Numbered from the stretch's first letter, positions 24,486 to 34,290 are shown. The stretch is DNA of 64,000 nucleotides from Pseudomonas vlassakiae (GCF_014269035.2 NZ_JABWRP020000014.1:1-64000); one strand, 5' to 3'. Program-made: numbers and translations. Notes: generated by a model from the sequence alone, not told the origin.

Positions 24486-25390
24486 TCGGATGCTTCGGCA
24501 AGCTCCCGTCGAGCGCGGACTTCGTCAGCCTGCATGGGGCGGCGGAGGAAGTCTGCGAGTTCGACGCCTGGCTGCAGTCCTCGCTGGCGGCCATGCGCCA
24601 CCGCGAAGACTGGCAGGCGTTGTTCGACGCATTGCCGAGGTGCTTCTTCAACTACCGTGCACGCAACGGCAACTGGCTGCTCGGTGGCCTGCTCAGCTCG
24701 CGTGACACCAGCCAGCGGCGCTATCCGTTCTTCATCTTCCAGCTGCTCAAGGGCGAGGAAGGTACGGCGTTGCTCAATCCGTTCACCCTGGGTGAGCTGT
24801 TCAGCGCGCAGATCAAGCCATTGATGCAGCAGGCGGTGCAAGGCGCCGACAGCGCCGGCCTGTTCGAGCGGATCAAGGCCCTGCGCCCGCTGCAGGCCCA
24901 GGACCTCGACCTGTTCCGCCGGGTGCACGCCAAGTTCCTGCACGACTTCAGCTTTGCCGATGTCGCCCGCGCCTTGCACGGTTCCTGGCCAAGCTTCGAC
25001 AGCGCCACTGCGCTGGCGCGGCTGCAGGCCAGCCATACCGCGCTGCATGCAGACTTCGACGGCGGCCTCGAACTGCCGCTGCCGGCCGAGCGCGGCCTGA
25101 AGAACCCCACGGCCGATCTCTGGCTGACCTGGCTGACGCGCATGAGCGGCCACCCGAGCGTGCCAGCGGTGAGCCTGCTGGCCGACGACTTCATGCACCC
25201 ACGGCTGTTTTGCTTCCCCTCGCGCCACACCAGCAGCGCTTATCGCCTGCTCAGCGGCTGCGCCGACGCGCATCAGCACCTGGCGATGCTTGGCCCGCTG
25301 GCGGCGGCACCGCGCAAACATGACTATGACCGACCTCTTGAACACGTCATCGACCAGTTCGTCGATGCGCTGGATGCGACGCCCGTATGA
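24482..25390 (+). CDS. tagF: T6SS-associated protein TagF
   Basis: The 302-residue protein opens 'MIGCFGKLPSSADFVSLHGA', the TagF/ImpM hallmark, and carries 'RCFFNYRARNGNWLLGGLLSSRDTSQRRYPFF' in its core domain. In other pseudomonads TagF represses T6SS firing after translation, and its block is relieved by the PpkA/PppA/Fha pathway. None of those partners is encoded here. The C-terminal part after about residue 130 is longer than the minimal TagF domain. It overlaps tssM and the tssM-like fusion by four bases on either side. Confidence 0.9.
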   Translation: MIGCFGKLPSSADFVSLHGAAEEVCEFDAWLQSSLAAMRHREDWQALFDALPRCFFNYRARNGNWLLGGLLSSRDTSQRRYPFFIFQLLKGEEGTALLNPFTLGELFSAQIKPLMQQAVQGADSAGLFERIKALRPLQAQDLDLFRRVHAKFLHDFSFADVARALHGSWPSFDSATALARLQASHTALHADFDGGLELPLPAERGLKNPTADLWLTWLTRMSGHPSVPAVSLLADDFMHPRLFCFPSRHTSSAYRLLSGCADAHQHLAMLGPLAAAPRKHDYDRPLEHVIDQFVDALDATPV

Positions 25391-27879
25391 ACAAGATCAA
25401 GTACTACTGCCTGCGTTACCAACCCTACCTGCTGGGGGTCGCGTTCTTCCTGGCGATCTTCCTGGTCTGGGCCATCGGCCGCGCCCTGGGCTTCGCCTCG
25501 CTGCACAGCCTGCTGGCAGGTATCGGCGTGTTCCTGCTGCTGTCGGCGGGCTATGTACTGCTGCTGTACCGGGGTGCCGGCCAGCACCACAACCTCGAAG
25601 GCCTGCTGCGCGACGACGCCGACCAGGCCGTGCTCAATGCCACCCCGGCCGACCGTGAAGAAATCAGCCTGCTGCGCGAGCGCCTGCTGCAGAGCATCGA
25701 GCGCCTGCACAGCAACAAGCCGCGTGGCACCGCCGCCAAGGATGCGCTGTACACCCTGCCCTGGTACCTGGTAATCGGCCAGCCGGCCGCAGGCAAAAGC
25801 ACCATGATTCTGCAATCGGGCCTGAACTTCCCCTATGCCGAGCGCGAAGGTGCACGGGTTTCGGGCCTGGGTGGCACCCGAAACTGCGACTGGTTCTTCA
25901 GCTCCGAAGCGGTACTGCTGGACACTGCCGGGCGTTACATGAACAGCCCCGAAGAAGCCGGCAAGTGGCGCGGCTTCCTGCAACTGCTGCGTCAACATCG
26001 CCAGCGCCGCCCGCTCAATGGCCTGATCGTCAGCGTCAGCATCGCCGACATCCTGCACGGTTCGGCCGAAGACCAGGAACGCGTGGCCAAGCGCCTGCGC
26101 GAACGCATTCAGGAAAGCTGCGCACTGCTGGAAGTGCGCCTGCCGATCTACCTGGTGTTCACCAAGTGCGACCTGATCCCCGGCTTCACCCCGTTCTACC
26201 GCCAGCTGGACGATGTCGCACGTGGCGAAGTGATGGGCAAGACCTTCTCGCACAAGGGTTACGAGCAGGCCGATTGGGGCCAGCGCTTCGGCAAGGCGAT
26301 GGACGAGCTGACCGGTTACTGGCAGCAAGTCGCAAGCCAGCAGCTGGTGCAGCAGGACATCCAGGTGACCCGGCAGAATGACGCCGCCTACCGCTTCCCG
26401 CTGGAGCTGGCTGCGCTCAAGCCGCGCCTGCAACGGTTCGTCGACAGCCTGCTGCGAGCCAACCCTTACCAGAATGCGGAAATGCTCCGCGGCTTCTATT
26501 TCACCGCAGCGCTGGAGGCTGACGAAGCCCGCTGGGGCAGCCACGGCCAGCAGGTGGCCGAACGTTTTGCCCTGGAACACGACGCCAACGCCGCCGGTAC
26601 CGGCAGCCACCCCGCGCCATTGTTCATCAACAGCCTGTTCCGCAAGGTGATCATCCCCGACCAGCACTTGGTGGCGCTGTACACCAGCAACCATCGCGAA
26701 CGCCGGCGCAAGGCCGCCTGGGTGGGCGCTGCCAGCCTGGCGGGCCTGGTGCTGTGCAGCCTGTGGGGCTGGTCGTACCTGAACAACCGCGCCACGTTGG
26801 CGAGCATCTCCGGCGAACTGGCCCAGGCCAAGGCCGAAGACAAGGCTGCCAGCGGCCAATACACCGCCTGGCGCAGCCTTGACCGCCTGCGTTTCTGGAC
26901 TGCGCACTACTACCAGCAGCACCACGAACAGGGCGTGCCCCTGGGCATGCGCCTGGGCCTGTACCACGGCCATCAGGTGGAGCCGATCCTGCGCACCCGC
27001 TACTTCGCCACCCTGCAGAACGTGATGCTCAAGCCCACGGCCGACAACCTCACCCGCACCCTGTACCTGCTGACCACGCTCAAGGTCTACCAGCGCAACG
27101 CCCGTGAGCTGCAGCCGGTGAGCGGGGTCGACAGCGTCCAGGTCGAAGCGCTGCCGCATGACAACCGCGCCCAGTCGATCGCCGACTTCGGCAAAGCGAC
27201 CCTGGACACCTACGTGATGCTCTCGCCAGCCCAGCGCGAGAAGGCCGACCCGGCGTTCCTCAAGGCGCGCCTGCCGGACTACTGGTACCCGGCCATCGCC
27301 CGCCAGACTGGCAAGAGCATGGCGGCAGCCAGCAGCGAAGGCGGCAACCAGGACTACCTGTATGCCAGCCGCCAGATCAACTTCTACAGTGACCAGATCC
27401 GTGAGCCGGACGTGCCACGCATCCTCGACAACGCCTTCCTGATGTCCAGTTCGCGCAACTACATCGACAGCCTGCGGGCCCAGTCGCTGCGCTCGATCGA
27501 GACCATCACGCTGGAGTCCGACACGCTGTTCGCCTTTGGCCGCGCCGACTTCCAGAGCCTGAAGAACGAAGGCCAGAACCAGCTGAGCGCCATCGCCAGC
27601 AAACTGCTCAATACCCCCAACATCGGCAAGATCGTCATTTCTGGCCACGCCGACCAGCTCGGCGACAGCCAGGGCAACCTGCAGGTGTCCAGGCAACGGG
27701 CACAGACCATTCGCACCTACCTGGTCGGCAAGGGCGTGCCCGCCGAGCTGGTGGTCGCCCAGGGTGAAGGCAGCCGCAAGCCGCTGGTCAACTGCGACAT
27801 GCAACAGCCACGGGCGCAGCTGATCAAGTGCCTGGAGCCCAACCGAAGGGTGGAAATCGAAGTGCGCGGGCTCAACTGA
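25387..27879 (+). CDS. Shortened TssM-like NTPase fused to a C-terminal OmpA/MotB peptidoglycan-binding domain
   Basis: The protein has 830 residues. The N-terminal part repeats the TssM plan: two membrane helices (about 15-33 and 42-61), Walker A 'GQPAAGKS' at 131-138, 'LLDTAGRYM' in the switch region, and a third membrane helix at about 441-464. Instead of the long TssM periplasmic domain, about 240 residues of periplasmic sequence lead to an OmpA-like domain from about residue 709. That domain carries 'LFAFGRADF', 'IVISGHADQLGD', 'VSRQRAQTIRTYL' and 'NRRVEIEV', the key peptidoglycan-binding positions. It is a true second TssM-type protein, not a fragment. It probably anchors the membrane complex to the cell wall, a function that TssL here lacks. 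It overlaps tagF by four bases. Confidence 0.85.
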   Translation: MNKIKYYCLRYQPYLLGVAFFLAIFLVWAIGRALGFASLHSLLAGIGVFLLLSAGYVLLLYRGAGQHHNLEGLLRDDADQAVLNATPADREEISLLRERLLQSIERLHSNKPRGTAAKDALYTLPWYLVIGQPAAGKSTMILQSGLNFPYAEREGARVSGLGGTRNCDWFFSSEAVLLDTAGRYMNSPEEAGKWRGFLQLLRQHRQRRPLNGLIVSVSIADILHGSAEDQERVAKRLRERIQESCALLEVRLPIYLVFTKCDLIPGFTPFYRQLDDVARGEVMGKTFSHKGYEQADWGQRFGKAMDELTGYWQQVASQQLVQQDIQVTRQNDAAYRFPLELAALKPRLQRFVDSLLRANPYQNAEMLRGFYFTAALEADEARWGSHGQQVAERFALEHDANAAGTGSHPAPLFINSLFRKVIIPDQHLVALYTSNHRERRRKAAWVGAASLAGLVLCSLWGWSYLNNRATLASISGELAQAKAEDKAASGQYTAWRSLDRLRFWTAHYYQQHHEQGVPLGMRLGLYHGHQVEPILRTRYFATLQNVMLKPTADNLTRTLYLLTTLKVYQRNARELQPVSGVDSVQVEALPHDNRAQSIADFGKATLDTYVMLSPAQREKADPAFLKARLPDYWYPAIARQTGKSMAAASSEGGNQDYLYASRQINFYSDQIREPDVPRILDNAFLMSSSRNYIDSLRAQSLRSIETITLESDTLFAFGRADFQSLKNEGQNQLSAIASKLLNTPNIGKIVISGHADQLGDSQGNLQVSRQRAQTIRTYLVGKGVPAELVVAQGEGSRKPLVNCDMQQPRAQLIKCLEPNRRVEIEVRGLN

Positions 27880-27903
27880 GGCCGCCTCGCAAGAACCGGC
27901 CAC

Positions 27904-27928
27904 CCGGGCCTCACAGGAGGAGGCCCGG
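27904..27928 (+). terminator. GC-rich hairpin between the TssM-OmpA gene and hcp
   Basis: A nine-base perfect stem (CCGGGCCTC/GAGGCCCGG) encloses a seven-base loop, 25 bases after the stop codon and about 95 bases before hcp. There is no T run, so it is more likely an RNA-processing or partial attenuation element than a full terminator. Confidence 0.4.
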
Positions 27929-28023
27929 AGGGCGGCAAGCTACCTCTGCCGACGTGTTCGGCGAGGTCAAAACCAAGGGGTGCATGAGCAACCCTTCAAA
28001 TGATGTTAATGGAGAGTTTCACA

Positions 28024-28542
28024 ATGGCTTTTGACGCGTATATCCAAATCGACGGTATCCCAGGCGAAGTACTGGACGACAAGCACAAGGACTGGATCGA
28101 AGTGCTGGGCTACGAGTACGGCGCCACCCAGGCCACCTCGGCGACCGCCAGCTCCTCCGGCGGTGCGTCCTCCGAGCGTGTTGCCCTGAGCGACTTCAAG
28201 ATCCGCAAGGCAGTCGACAAGGCTTCGGCCAAGCTGTTCGAACACTGCTGCACCGGCAAGCACATCGCCAAGCTGAAGCTGAACGTCAACCGTGCCGGTG
28301 GCGACAAAATCACCTACCTGACCATCGACATGGAAGAAGTCGTGGTGTCGTCGGTCAAGTTCGTCGCCGGTGGCAACCAGAACGGTGAAGACAAGTCGGT
28401 AAGCGACCTGCCGATCGAAGAGATCAGCTTCAACTTCGCCCGCATCAAGACCACCTACACCCAGCAGAACCGCACCGACGGCCAAGCTGGTGGCAACATC
28501 GTCGGTGGCTGGGACCGCACCAAGAACAAAGTGTTCGCTTAA
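28024..28542 (+). CDS. hcp: T6SS tube protein Hcp (TssD)
   Basis: The protein has 172 residues. 'MAFDAYIQIDGIPGEVLDDKH' at the start and 'GGNQNGEDKSVSDLPIEEISFNFARIKTTY' near the end are Hcp hallmarks. Hexamers stack into the inner tube that is expelled and also carry small effectors. I chose the ATG at 28024, with GGAG nine bases upstream. Hairpins on both sides of the gene suggest that its transcript is processed and kept at a higher level than the rest of the operon, as fits the large amount of Hcp needed. Confidence 0.97.
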   Translation: MAFDAYIQIDGIPGEVLDDKHKDWIEVLGYEYGATQATSATASSSGGASSERVALSDFKIRKAVDKASAKLFEHCCTGKHIAKLKLNVNRAGGDKITYLTIDMEEVVVSSVKFVAGGNQNGEDKSVSDLPIEEISFNFARIKTTYTQQNRTDGQAGGNIVGGWDRTKNKVFA

Positions 28543-28555
28543 GTACTTGCTTGCC

Positions 28556-28579
28556 CATGGGCCGCGCAGGCGGCCCATG
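28556..28579 (+). terminator. Perfect ten-base hairpin just downstream of hcp
   Basis: CATGGGCCGC and its exact complement enclose a GCAG loop, 14 bases after the hcp stop. The T run of a classical terminator is missing (only TT follows). It may protect the 3' end of a short hcp mRNA while allowing some read-through into tssA. Confidence 0.5.
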
Positions 28580-28637
28580 TTCCGCAGCGTGCCGGCTGGC
28601 CCGGCGCGCTGCTTCCCTCCCCTGACCAGAGTGTTTT

Positions 28638-29735
28638 ATGCCTGAAATCCTCAATGACCTTTCGCTGGCCGAGCTGGCCGCACCGATCGACGGTGGCAGT
28701 GGCGAAGACTTGAGCTTCTCCGCCTTGTTCGACCAGATCAAGGAGGCGCGCCGGGCAGACCCTGACTACCTGACCCAGGGCGACTGGCAGACCGACCTGA
28801 AAACCGCCGACTGGGAACAGGTCATCGCCCTTTCGGCCCAGGGGCTGGCGCAACAGAGCAAGGACCTGATGCTGGTCGCCTGGCTCTGTGAAGGCCTGGC
28901 CCAACGCGAGCATTTCGAAGGCATCAGTTTCGGCCTGGAGCTGACCGAACGCATCCTCGACACGTTCTGGGACAGCGTCTATCCGTCGCTCGAAGACGGC
29001 CTGGAGGAGCGCGCCGCGCGACTTTCCTGGCTCAAGACCACGCTCACCGACATTGCCGGTGGCTTGCCCATTACCCAAGGGCAGAATTTTGGCGTGCTGC
29101 GCTATGACGAATCACGCCATGTAGAAAACCTCGCCTTGCAGAACCCCAAGGCGATGCAGACTGCGCTGAACGAAGGCAAGATCAATGCCGAGATCTTCCA
29201 GCGCTCGGTCGCCTTGAGCGATACCGAGCACTTGCGCGCCAAGGCCTTGCAGATTGCCGCCAGCCTGCAGGCCTGCAACCGCCTGCAGGCTTGCACCGAC
29301 CGCCTGTTCGGCCACGAGGCGCCCAGCTTCGCCAGCCTCGCCGACATGCTGTCGCGTGCCAGCCAGCTGGCCGAAAAACTGCTCAAGGACCGCGGCGTCG
29401 AACTGCACCCGGTTGTCACCCCGGCTGCAGAACCCGTCGCCACCGTTGCCCCCTCCAGCGAAGCAGGTGAACCGATGAACACGCCCGTCCAGGCCACCGC
29501 GCCTGCGCCCATGCGCACCACGCCCCTGACCCGCGACGAGGCCTTCACCATGCTCGCGGGCATTGCCCAGTTCTTCAAGCAGAGCGAGCCGCAAAGCCCG
29601 GTGCCCTACCTGATCGAACGCGCCATCAAGTGGGGCAACATGCCGCTGGAAGGCTGGCTGAGCGATGTGATCAAGGACAGTAACGTGGTCGATAACATCC
29701 GCGATGTGCTGGGTACCCGCGACCCCAGGTCCTGA
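28638..29735 (+). CDS. tssA: T6SS assembly cap protein TssA
   Basis: The 365-residue protein has an N-terminal ImpA_N domain ('[19 protein letters not shown]', '[20 protein letters not shown]', '[22 protein letters not shown]'). An Ala/Pro linker (about 255-300) follows, then a C-terminal domain with '[27 protein letters not shown]'. This is the shorter TssA type with the oligomerising C-terminal domain that primes tube and sheath assembly at the baseplate. It is the last gene of the operon; a strong palindrome follows. Confidence 0.93.
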   Translation: MPEILNDLSLAELAAPIDGGSGEDLSFSALFDQIKEARRADPDYLTQGDWQTDLKTADWEQVIALSAQGLAQQSKDLMLVAWLCEGLAQREHFEGISFGLELTERILDTFWDSVYPSLEDGLEERAARLSWLKTTLTDIAGGLPITQGQNFGVLRYDESRHVENLALQNPKAMQTALNEGKINAEIFQRSVALSDTEHLRAKALQIAASLQACNRLQACTDRLFGHEAPSFASLADMLSRASQLAEKLLKDRGVELHPVVTPAAEPVATVAPSSEAGEPMNTPVQATAPAPMRTTPLTRDEAFTMLAGIAQFFKQSEPQSPVPYLIERAIKWGNMPLEGWLSDVIKDSNVVDNIRDVLGTRDPRS

Positions 29736-29750
29736 CCTCGCGTCAGGCTT

Positions 29751-29788
29751 GCCGGCTTCTTCGCGGGTAAACCCGCGAAGAAGCCGGC
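29751..29788. repeat. REP-type palindrome ending the T6SS operon
   Basis: An 18-base perfect stem (GCCGGCTTCTTCGCGGGT and complement) closes on a two-base AA centre. The 'TTCGCGGGTAAACCCGCG' core is characteristic of extragenic palindromes in P. putida-type genomes. It sits 16 bases after the tssA stop and would also act as a transcription-stopping hairpin. Confidence 0.8.
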
Positions 29789-29843
29789 ACAGCCACCGAA
29801 AATGCTGCTACTTTGGGCGTTACTCATTACCAAGGACCGCCCC

Positions 29844-32360
29844 ATGTCGCCCCGCCAGCCCACTTCCACCGGCTTCATCCGCGTCCGTGGCGCCCGCGAG
29901 CACAACCTCAAGAACATCGACGTCGATATCCCCCGCGACGCCCTGGTGGTGTTCACCGGAGTGTCCGGCTCGGGCAAGTCTTCGCTGGCCTTTTCCACCC
30001 TCTACGCCGAAGCCCAGCGCCGCTACTTCGAATCGGTCGCCCCCTATGCCCGGCGCCTGATCGACCAGGTCGGCGTGCCGGACGTCGATGCCATCGAAGG
30101 CCTGCCCCCGGCGGTGGCCTTGCAACAGCAACGCGGCACGCCCAGCGCGCGCTCGTCGGTGGGCAGCGTCACCACGCTTTCCAGCTCGATCCGCATGCTC
30201 TACTCGCGCGCCGGCAGCTACTCGGCCGGGCAGCCGATGCTGTACGCCGAGGACTTTTCGCCCAATACCCCGCAAGGCGCCTGCCCCGAATGCCATGGGC
30301 TGGGCCGGGTCTACGAGGTGACCGAGGCGACCATGGTCCCCGACCCGTCGCTGACCATCCGCGAGCGTGCAGTGGCAGCGTGGCCGATGGCCTGGCAGGG
30401 GCAGAACCTGCGCGACATCCTGGTGACCCTGGGCTATGACATCGACATCCCCTGGCGCGACCTGCCGCAGGAGCAGCGCGACTGGATTCTCTACACCGAA
30501 GAGACACCGACGGTACCGGTGTACGCCGGCCTGACACCGGCACAGACCCGCGCCGCACTCAAGCGCAAGCTGGAACCGAGCTACCAGGGCACCTTCAGTG
30601 GTGCCCGGCGCTATGTGCTGCATACCTTCATGCACTCGCAGAGCGCACAGATGCGCAAGCGCGTGTCGCAGTACATGCGCCCCAGCCCGTGCCCGCTGTG
30701 CCAGGGCAAACGGCTCAAGCGTGCGGCGCTGGACGTGACCTTCGCCGGCCGCGACATCGGCGAGCTGTCGCGGCTGCCGTTGCAGGCACTGGCCGAGGTG
30801 TTCCGCCAGGTTGCAGCGCCGGGCTACCTGGAGCAGCACGACGACAACCTGACCCTGGAAAAGCGCCTGGCCGCGCAACGCATCGCCCATGAACTGCTGG
30901 AACGTATCGACACCCTGATCGACCTGGGCCTGGGTTACCTGGCACTGGAGCGCAGCACGCCGACGCTGTCGTTCGGCGAGCTGCAACGCCTGCGCCTGGC
31001 CACCCAGCTCAACTCGCAGCTGTTCGGCGTGATCTACGTCCTCGACGAACCCTCCGCCGGCCTGCACCCGGCCGACAGCGAAGCGCTGTTCGAGGCCTTG
31101 CAGCGGCTCAAGCAGGCGGGCAACTCGGTGTATGTGGTGGAGCATGACCTGGACACCATGCGCCGCGCCGACTGGCTGGTGGACGTCGGCCCCGCCGCGG
31201 GCGAGCATGGCGGGCAGATTCTCTACAGTGGCCCGCCGGCCGGCCTGGGGCAGGTCGAAGCCTCACGTACTGCCGCCTACCTGTTCGCCGAGCAGCAGCG
31301 CCATGCGCGCACGCCACGCCAGCCACACGACTGGCTGGTGCTGGAAGGCATCACCCGCAACAACCTCGACAACCTCAGCGCCCGCTTCCCGCTGGGCTGC
31401 TTCACCTCGGTCACGGGTATTTCCGGTTCGGGCAAGTCGAGCCTGGTCAGCCAGGCCCTGCTGGAGCTGGTCGGTGCCCACCTCGGTCATGCCGAGCACA
31501 AGGCCGAGGCTGACGAGCAAAGCCTTGAAGACGAGCCCGAGCAATACAGCGCCGGGCGTGTCACTGCCGGCCTCGACAGCATCAGGCGGCTGGTGCAGGT
31601 GGACCAGAAGCCGATCGGCCGCACGCCACGCTCCAACCTGGCAACCTACACCGGGCTGTTCGATCATGTGCGCAAGCTGTTCGCCGCCACCGAACAGGCC
31701 AAGGCCCACGGTTTCGATGCCGGGCGTTTCTCGTTCAACGTGGCCAAGGGCCGTTGCGAGCACTGCGAGGGCGAGGGCTTCGTCAGCGTCGAACTGCTGT
31801 TCATGCCCAGCGTCTACGCGCCCTGCCCGGTCTGCCACGGCGCTCGCTACAACCCCGAGACGCTGGCGGTGAGCTGGCAAGGCATGAACATCGCCCAGGT
31901 GCTGCAACTGACGGTCGAGCAGGCGCTGGAGGTGTTCGCCGAGCAGCCGGCGGCACGCCGTTGCCTGCAGGTGCTGCAGGACATCGGCCTGGGCTACCTG
32001 CGCCTGGGGCAGCCGGCGACCGAGCTCTCCGGTGGCGAGGCGCAGCGGATCAAACTGGCCACCGAGCTGCAGCGCGTGGCCCGGGGGGCGACCTTGTACG
32101 TGCTGGACGAACCTACCAACGGGCTGCACCCGCAGGATATCGACCGCTTGCTGGTGCAGCTCAACCGCTTGGTCGAGGCCGGGCACAGCGTGGTGGTGGT
32201 CGAGCATGACATGCGTGTGGTGGCGCAAAGTGACTGGGTGATCGACATCGGGCCGGGGGCTGGGGATGCCGGCGGTCGGGTGGTGATCAGTGGTACCCCG
32301 CAGCAGGTGGCTGGGTGTGAGGATAGCCGGACTGCCGAGTTTCTTGCCCGGGCCTTATAG
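29844..32360 (+). CDS. UvrA-like ABC ATPase (UvrA2-type)
   Basis: The protein has 838 residues. Two ABC ATPase halves are seen: the first Walker A 'GVSGSGKSS' near residue 40 and the second 'GISGSGKSS' near 530, with signature motifs '[15 protein letters not shown]' and '[15 protein letters not shown]' and D-E-P Walker B in both. Paired zinc-binding CxxC sites occur ('CPECHG', 'CPLCQG', 'CEHCEG', 'CPVCHG'). It is about 100 residues shorter than UvrA, as in UvrA2-type proteins that are linked to DNA repair or drug tolerance rather than to core UvrABC repair. It is a single-gene unit between two REP palindromes. The start at 29844 has AAGGA eight bases upstream. Confidence 0.88.
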   Translation: MSPRQPTSTGFIRVRGAREHNLKNIDVDIPRDALVVFTGVSGSGKSSLAFSTLYAEAQRRYFESVAPYARRLIDQVGVPDVDAIEGLPPAVALQQQRGTPSARSSVGSVTTLSSSIRMLYSRAGSYSAGQPMLYAEDFSPNTPQGACPECHGLGRVYEVTEATMVPDPSLTIRERAVAAWPMAWQGQNLRDILVTLGYDIDIPWRDLPQEQRDWILYTEETPTVPVYAGLTPAQTRAALKRKLEPSYQGTFSGARRYVLHTFMHSQSAQMRKRVSQYMRPSPCPLCQGKRLKRAALDVTFAGRDIGELSRLPLQALAEVFRQVAAPGYLEQHDDNLTLEKRLAAQRIAHELLERIDTLIDLGLGYLALERSTPTLSFGELQRLRLATQLNSQLFGVIYVLDEPSAGLHPADSEALFEALQRLKQAGNSVYVVEHDLDTMRRADWLVDVGPAAGEHGGQILYSGPPAGLGQVEASRTAAYLFAEQQRHARTPRQPHDWLVLEGITRNNLDNLSARFPLGCFTSVTGISGSGKSSLVSQALLELVGAHLGHAEHKAEADEQSLEDEPEQYSAGRVTAGLDSIRRLVQVDQKPIGRTPRSNLATYTGLFDHVRKLFAATEQAKAHGFDAGRFSFNVAKGRCEHCEGEGFVSVELLFMPSVYAPCPVCHGARYNPETLAVSWQGMNIAQVLQLTVEQALEVFAEQPAARRCLQVLQDIGLGYLRLGQPATELSGGEAQRIKLATELQRVARGATLYVLDEPTNGLHPQDIDRLLVQLNRLVEAGHSVVVVEHDMRVVAQSDWVIDIGPGAGDAGGRVVISGTPQQVAGCEDSRTAEFLARAL

Positions 32361-32362
32361 CG

Positions 32363-32420
32363 CCTGTGCCGGCCCTTCGCGGCTAAAGCCGCTCCTACAG
32401 CCGCGAAGGGCCGGCACAGG
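32363..32420. repeat. REP-type long palindrome
   Basis: A 20-base perfect stem (CCTGTGCCGGCCCTTCGCGG at 32363-32382, complement at 32401-32420) encloses 18 bases containing the 'GCTAAAGCCGCTCCTACAG' REP core. It begins three bases after the stop of the UvrA-like gene and is likely also its transcription stop. Confidence 0.8.
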
Positions 32421-32511
32421 AGAAAAAATCCTTCCTATACTTCCCTTGGCATCCTTGCGTGCCGACTGCCCAAAATCGCAATACCTCACATAACAACAAC
32501 CGAGGTGGCAA

Positions 32512-34266
32512 ATGGTCTGGCAGCAAATCTACGATCCGTTCGCAAACCCCGTGCTCTCGACGCTCATGGCCGCCGTACCGGTGGTGGTGATGCTGGCGGC
32601 ACTGGCCTTCTTCCACATCAAAGCGCACATCGCCGCCCTGCTCGCCCTGGGCTCGGCGCTGCTGATCTCGGTCTTCGCCTTCGGCATGCCGGCCAGCATG
32701 GCCGGTTCCGCGGCGTTGTACGGCGCGGCCAACGGCCTGCTGCCGATCGGCTGGATCGTGCTCAACATCATCTTCCTGCACCGGCTCACCACCGAGAACG
32801 GCTCGTTCAAGGTGCTGCAGGATTCGCTGGCGCGCATCACCGACGATCGCCGCCTGCAACTGCTGCTGATCGCCTTCTGCTTCGGTGCGTTCTTCGAGGG
32901 TGCGGCCGGCTTCGGCACGCCGGTGGCGGTGACCGGGGCGATCCTCATCGGCCTGGGCTTCTCGCCGCTGGCGGCGTCCGGGCTGGCGTTGATCGCCAAC
33001 ACTGCGCCGGTGGCATTCGGCGCGCTCGGCACGCCGATCATCACCCTGGCCAAGGTCACCGGGCTGGATGAAATGGAACTGTCGGCCATGGTCGGTCGGC
33101 AACTGCCGTTCTTTTCGGTGATCGTGCCGTTCTGGCTGATCTGGGCCTTTGCCGGCTGGCGCAAGATGCTCGAAGTTTGGCCGGCGATCCTGGTGGCCGG
33201 GGTCACGTTCGCAGTGCCGCAGTACCTGGTGTCGAACTTCCACGGGCCGATGCTGGTGGACGTGATCGCCGCGCTGATCTCCATGGCCTGCCTCACCGGC
33301 TTCCTGCGGGTGTGGAAGCCGGCCACTGTGCATACCTCGGCGGCGCTCACCGGGCGGGTCGACAATTCCAAGGTCGAAGACGACGGCAAGGCCGCTGCCG
33401 CGACGACCTTCACCCAGAGCGGGCAGCGCAGCGTGTTCAAGGCCTGGTTGCCCTGGATCATCCTGACCGTGTTCGTGTTCGCCTGGGGCACGGCGGGCTT
33501 CAAGAACCTGTTCGACACCCGCCCGGCACTCGACCCGGCCAGCGGCGCGGCGATGCTCGACCCGCAGGGCAAGCCACTGCGTGAAGCCAACCCGGTGTTC
33601 GCCCCGGTATTCACCTTTGACTCGATCCACCAGCAGATCGAAAAAGTGCCACCCGTGGTGCCCGCACCGAAGAAAGAAGACGCCCAGTACAAGTTCACCT
33701 GGTTCACCGCCACCGGCAGCGGCATCTTCCTCGCGGCCATCCTCGGCGGGCTGTTGATGGGGTATTCGCCGCTGGAGCTGGGGCGGCAATACCTGCGCAC
33801 GCTGTGGGTGGTGCGCTATTCGCTGATCACCATCGTCGCGATGCTGGCGCTGGGCTTTCTCACGCGCTACTCGGGGCTGGACGCGACCATGGGGCTCGCG
33901 TTCGCCGCCACGGGCATCTTCTACCCGATGTTCGGCACCCTGCTCGGTTGGCTCGGCGTGGCGCTTACCGGCTCGGACACGGCCTCCAACGTGCTGTTCG
34001 GCGGCCTGCAGCGGGTGACGGCGGAGCAGCTGGGGCTGAGCCCGGTGCTGATGGCAGCCGCCAACAGCTCCGGTGGGGTGATGGGCAAGATGGTCGATGC
34101 GCAGTCGATCGTCGTGGCCTCCACCGCGACCCGCTGGTACGGGCATGAGGGCGAGATCCTGCGTTATGTGTTCTTCCACTCGATCGTGCTGGCGGTGCTG
34201 GTGGGCTGCCTGGTGACCTTGCAGGCGTATGTAGCGCCGTTCACGGCCATGGTGGTGGGCCATTAA
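32512..34266 (+). CDS. L-lactate permease (LctP) family transporter
   Basis: This 584-residue polytopic protein has about 13 membrane helices. Family blocks include 'FCFGAFFEGAAGFGTPVA' near residue 125, 'NTAPVAFGALGTP' near 165 and 'TGSDTASNVLFGGLQ' near 490. A hydrophilic loop of about 100 residues (about 285-395) is seen near the middle. The family imports L- and D-lactate or glycolate with protons. No lactate or glycolate dehydrogenase lies beside it, so the true substrate is uncertain. GAGG lies six bases before the ATG. REP palindromes flank it. Confidence 0.88.
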   Translation: MVWQQIYDPFANPVLSTLMAAVPVVVMLAALAFFHIKAHIAALLALGSALLISVFAFGMPASMAGSAALYGAANGLLPIGWIVLNIIFLHRLTTENGSFKVLQDSLARITDDRRLQLLLIAFCFGAFFEGAAGFGTPVAVTGAILIGLGFSPLAASGLALIANTAPVAFGALGTPIITLAKVTGLDEMELSAMVGRQLPFFSVIVPFWLIWAFAGWRKMLEVWPAILVAGVTFAVPQYLVSNFHGPMLVDVIAALISMACLTGFLRVWKPATVHTSAALTGRVDNSKVEDDGKAAAATTFTQSGQRSVFKAWLPWIILTVFVFAWGTAGFKNLFDTRPALDPASGAAMLDPQGKPLREANPVFAPVFTFDSIHQQIEKVPPVVPAPKKEDAQYKFTWFTATGSGIFLAAILGGLLMGYSPLELGRQYLRTLWVVRYSLITIVAMLALGFLTRYSGLDATMGLAFAATGIFYPMFGTLLGWLGVALTGSDTASNVLFGGLQRVTAEQLGLSPVLMAAANSSGGVMGKMVDAQSIVVASTATRWYGHEGEILRYVFFHSIVLAVLVGCLVTLQAYVAPFTAMVVGH

Positions 34267-34290
34267 GGGTAAGCGTCGAGTTTGTCAGCG

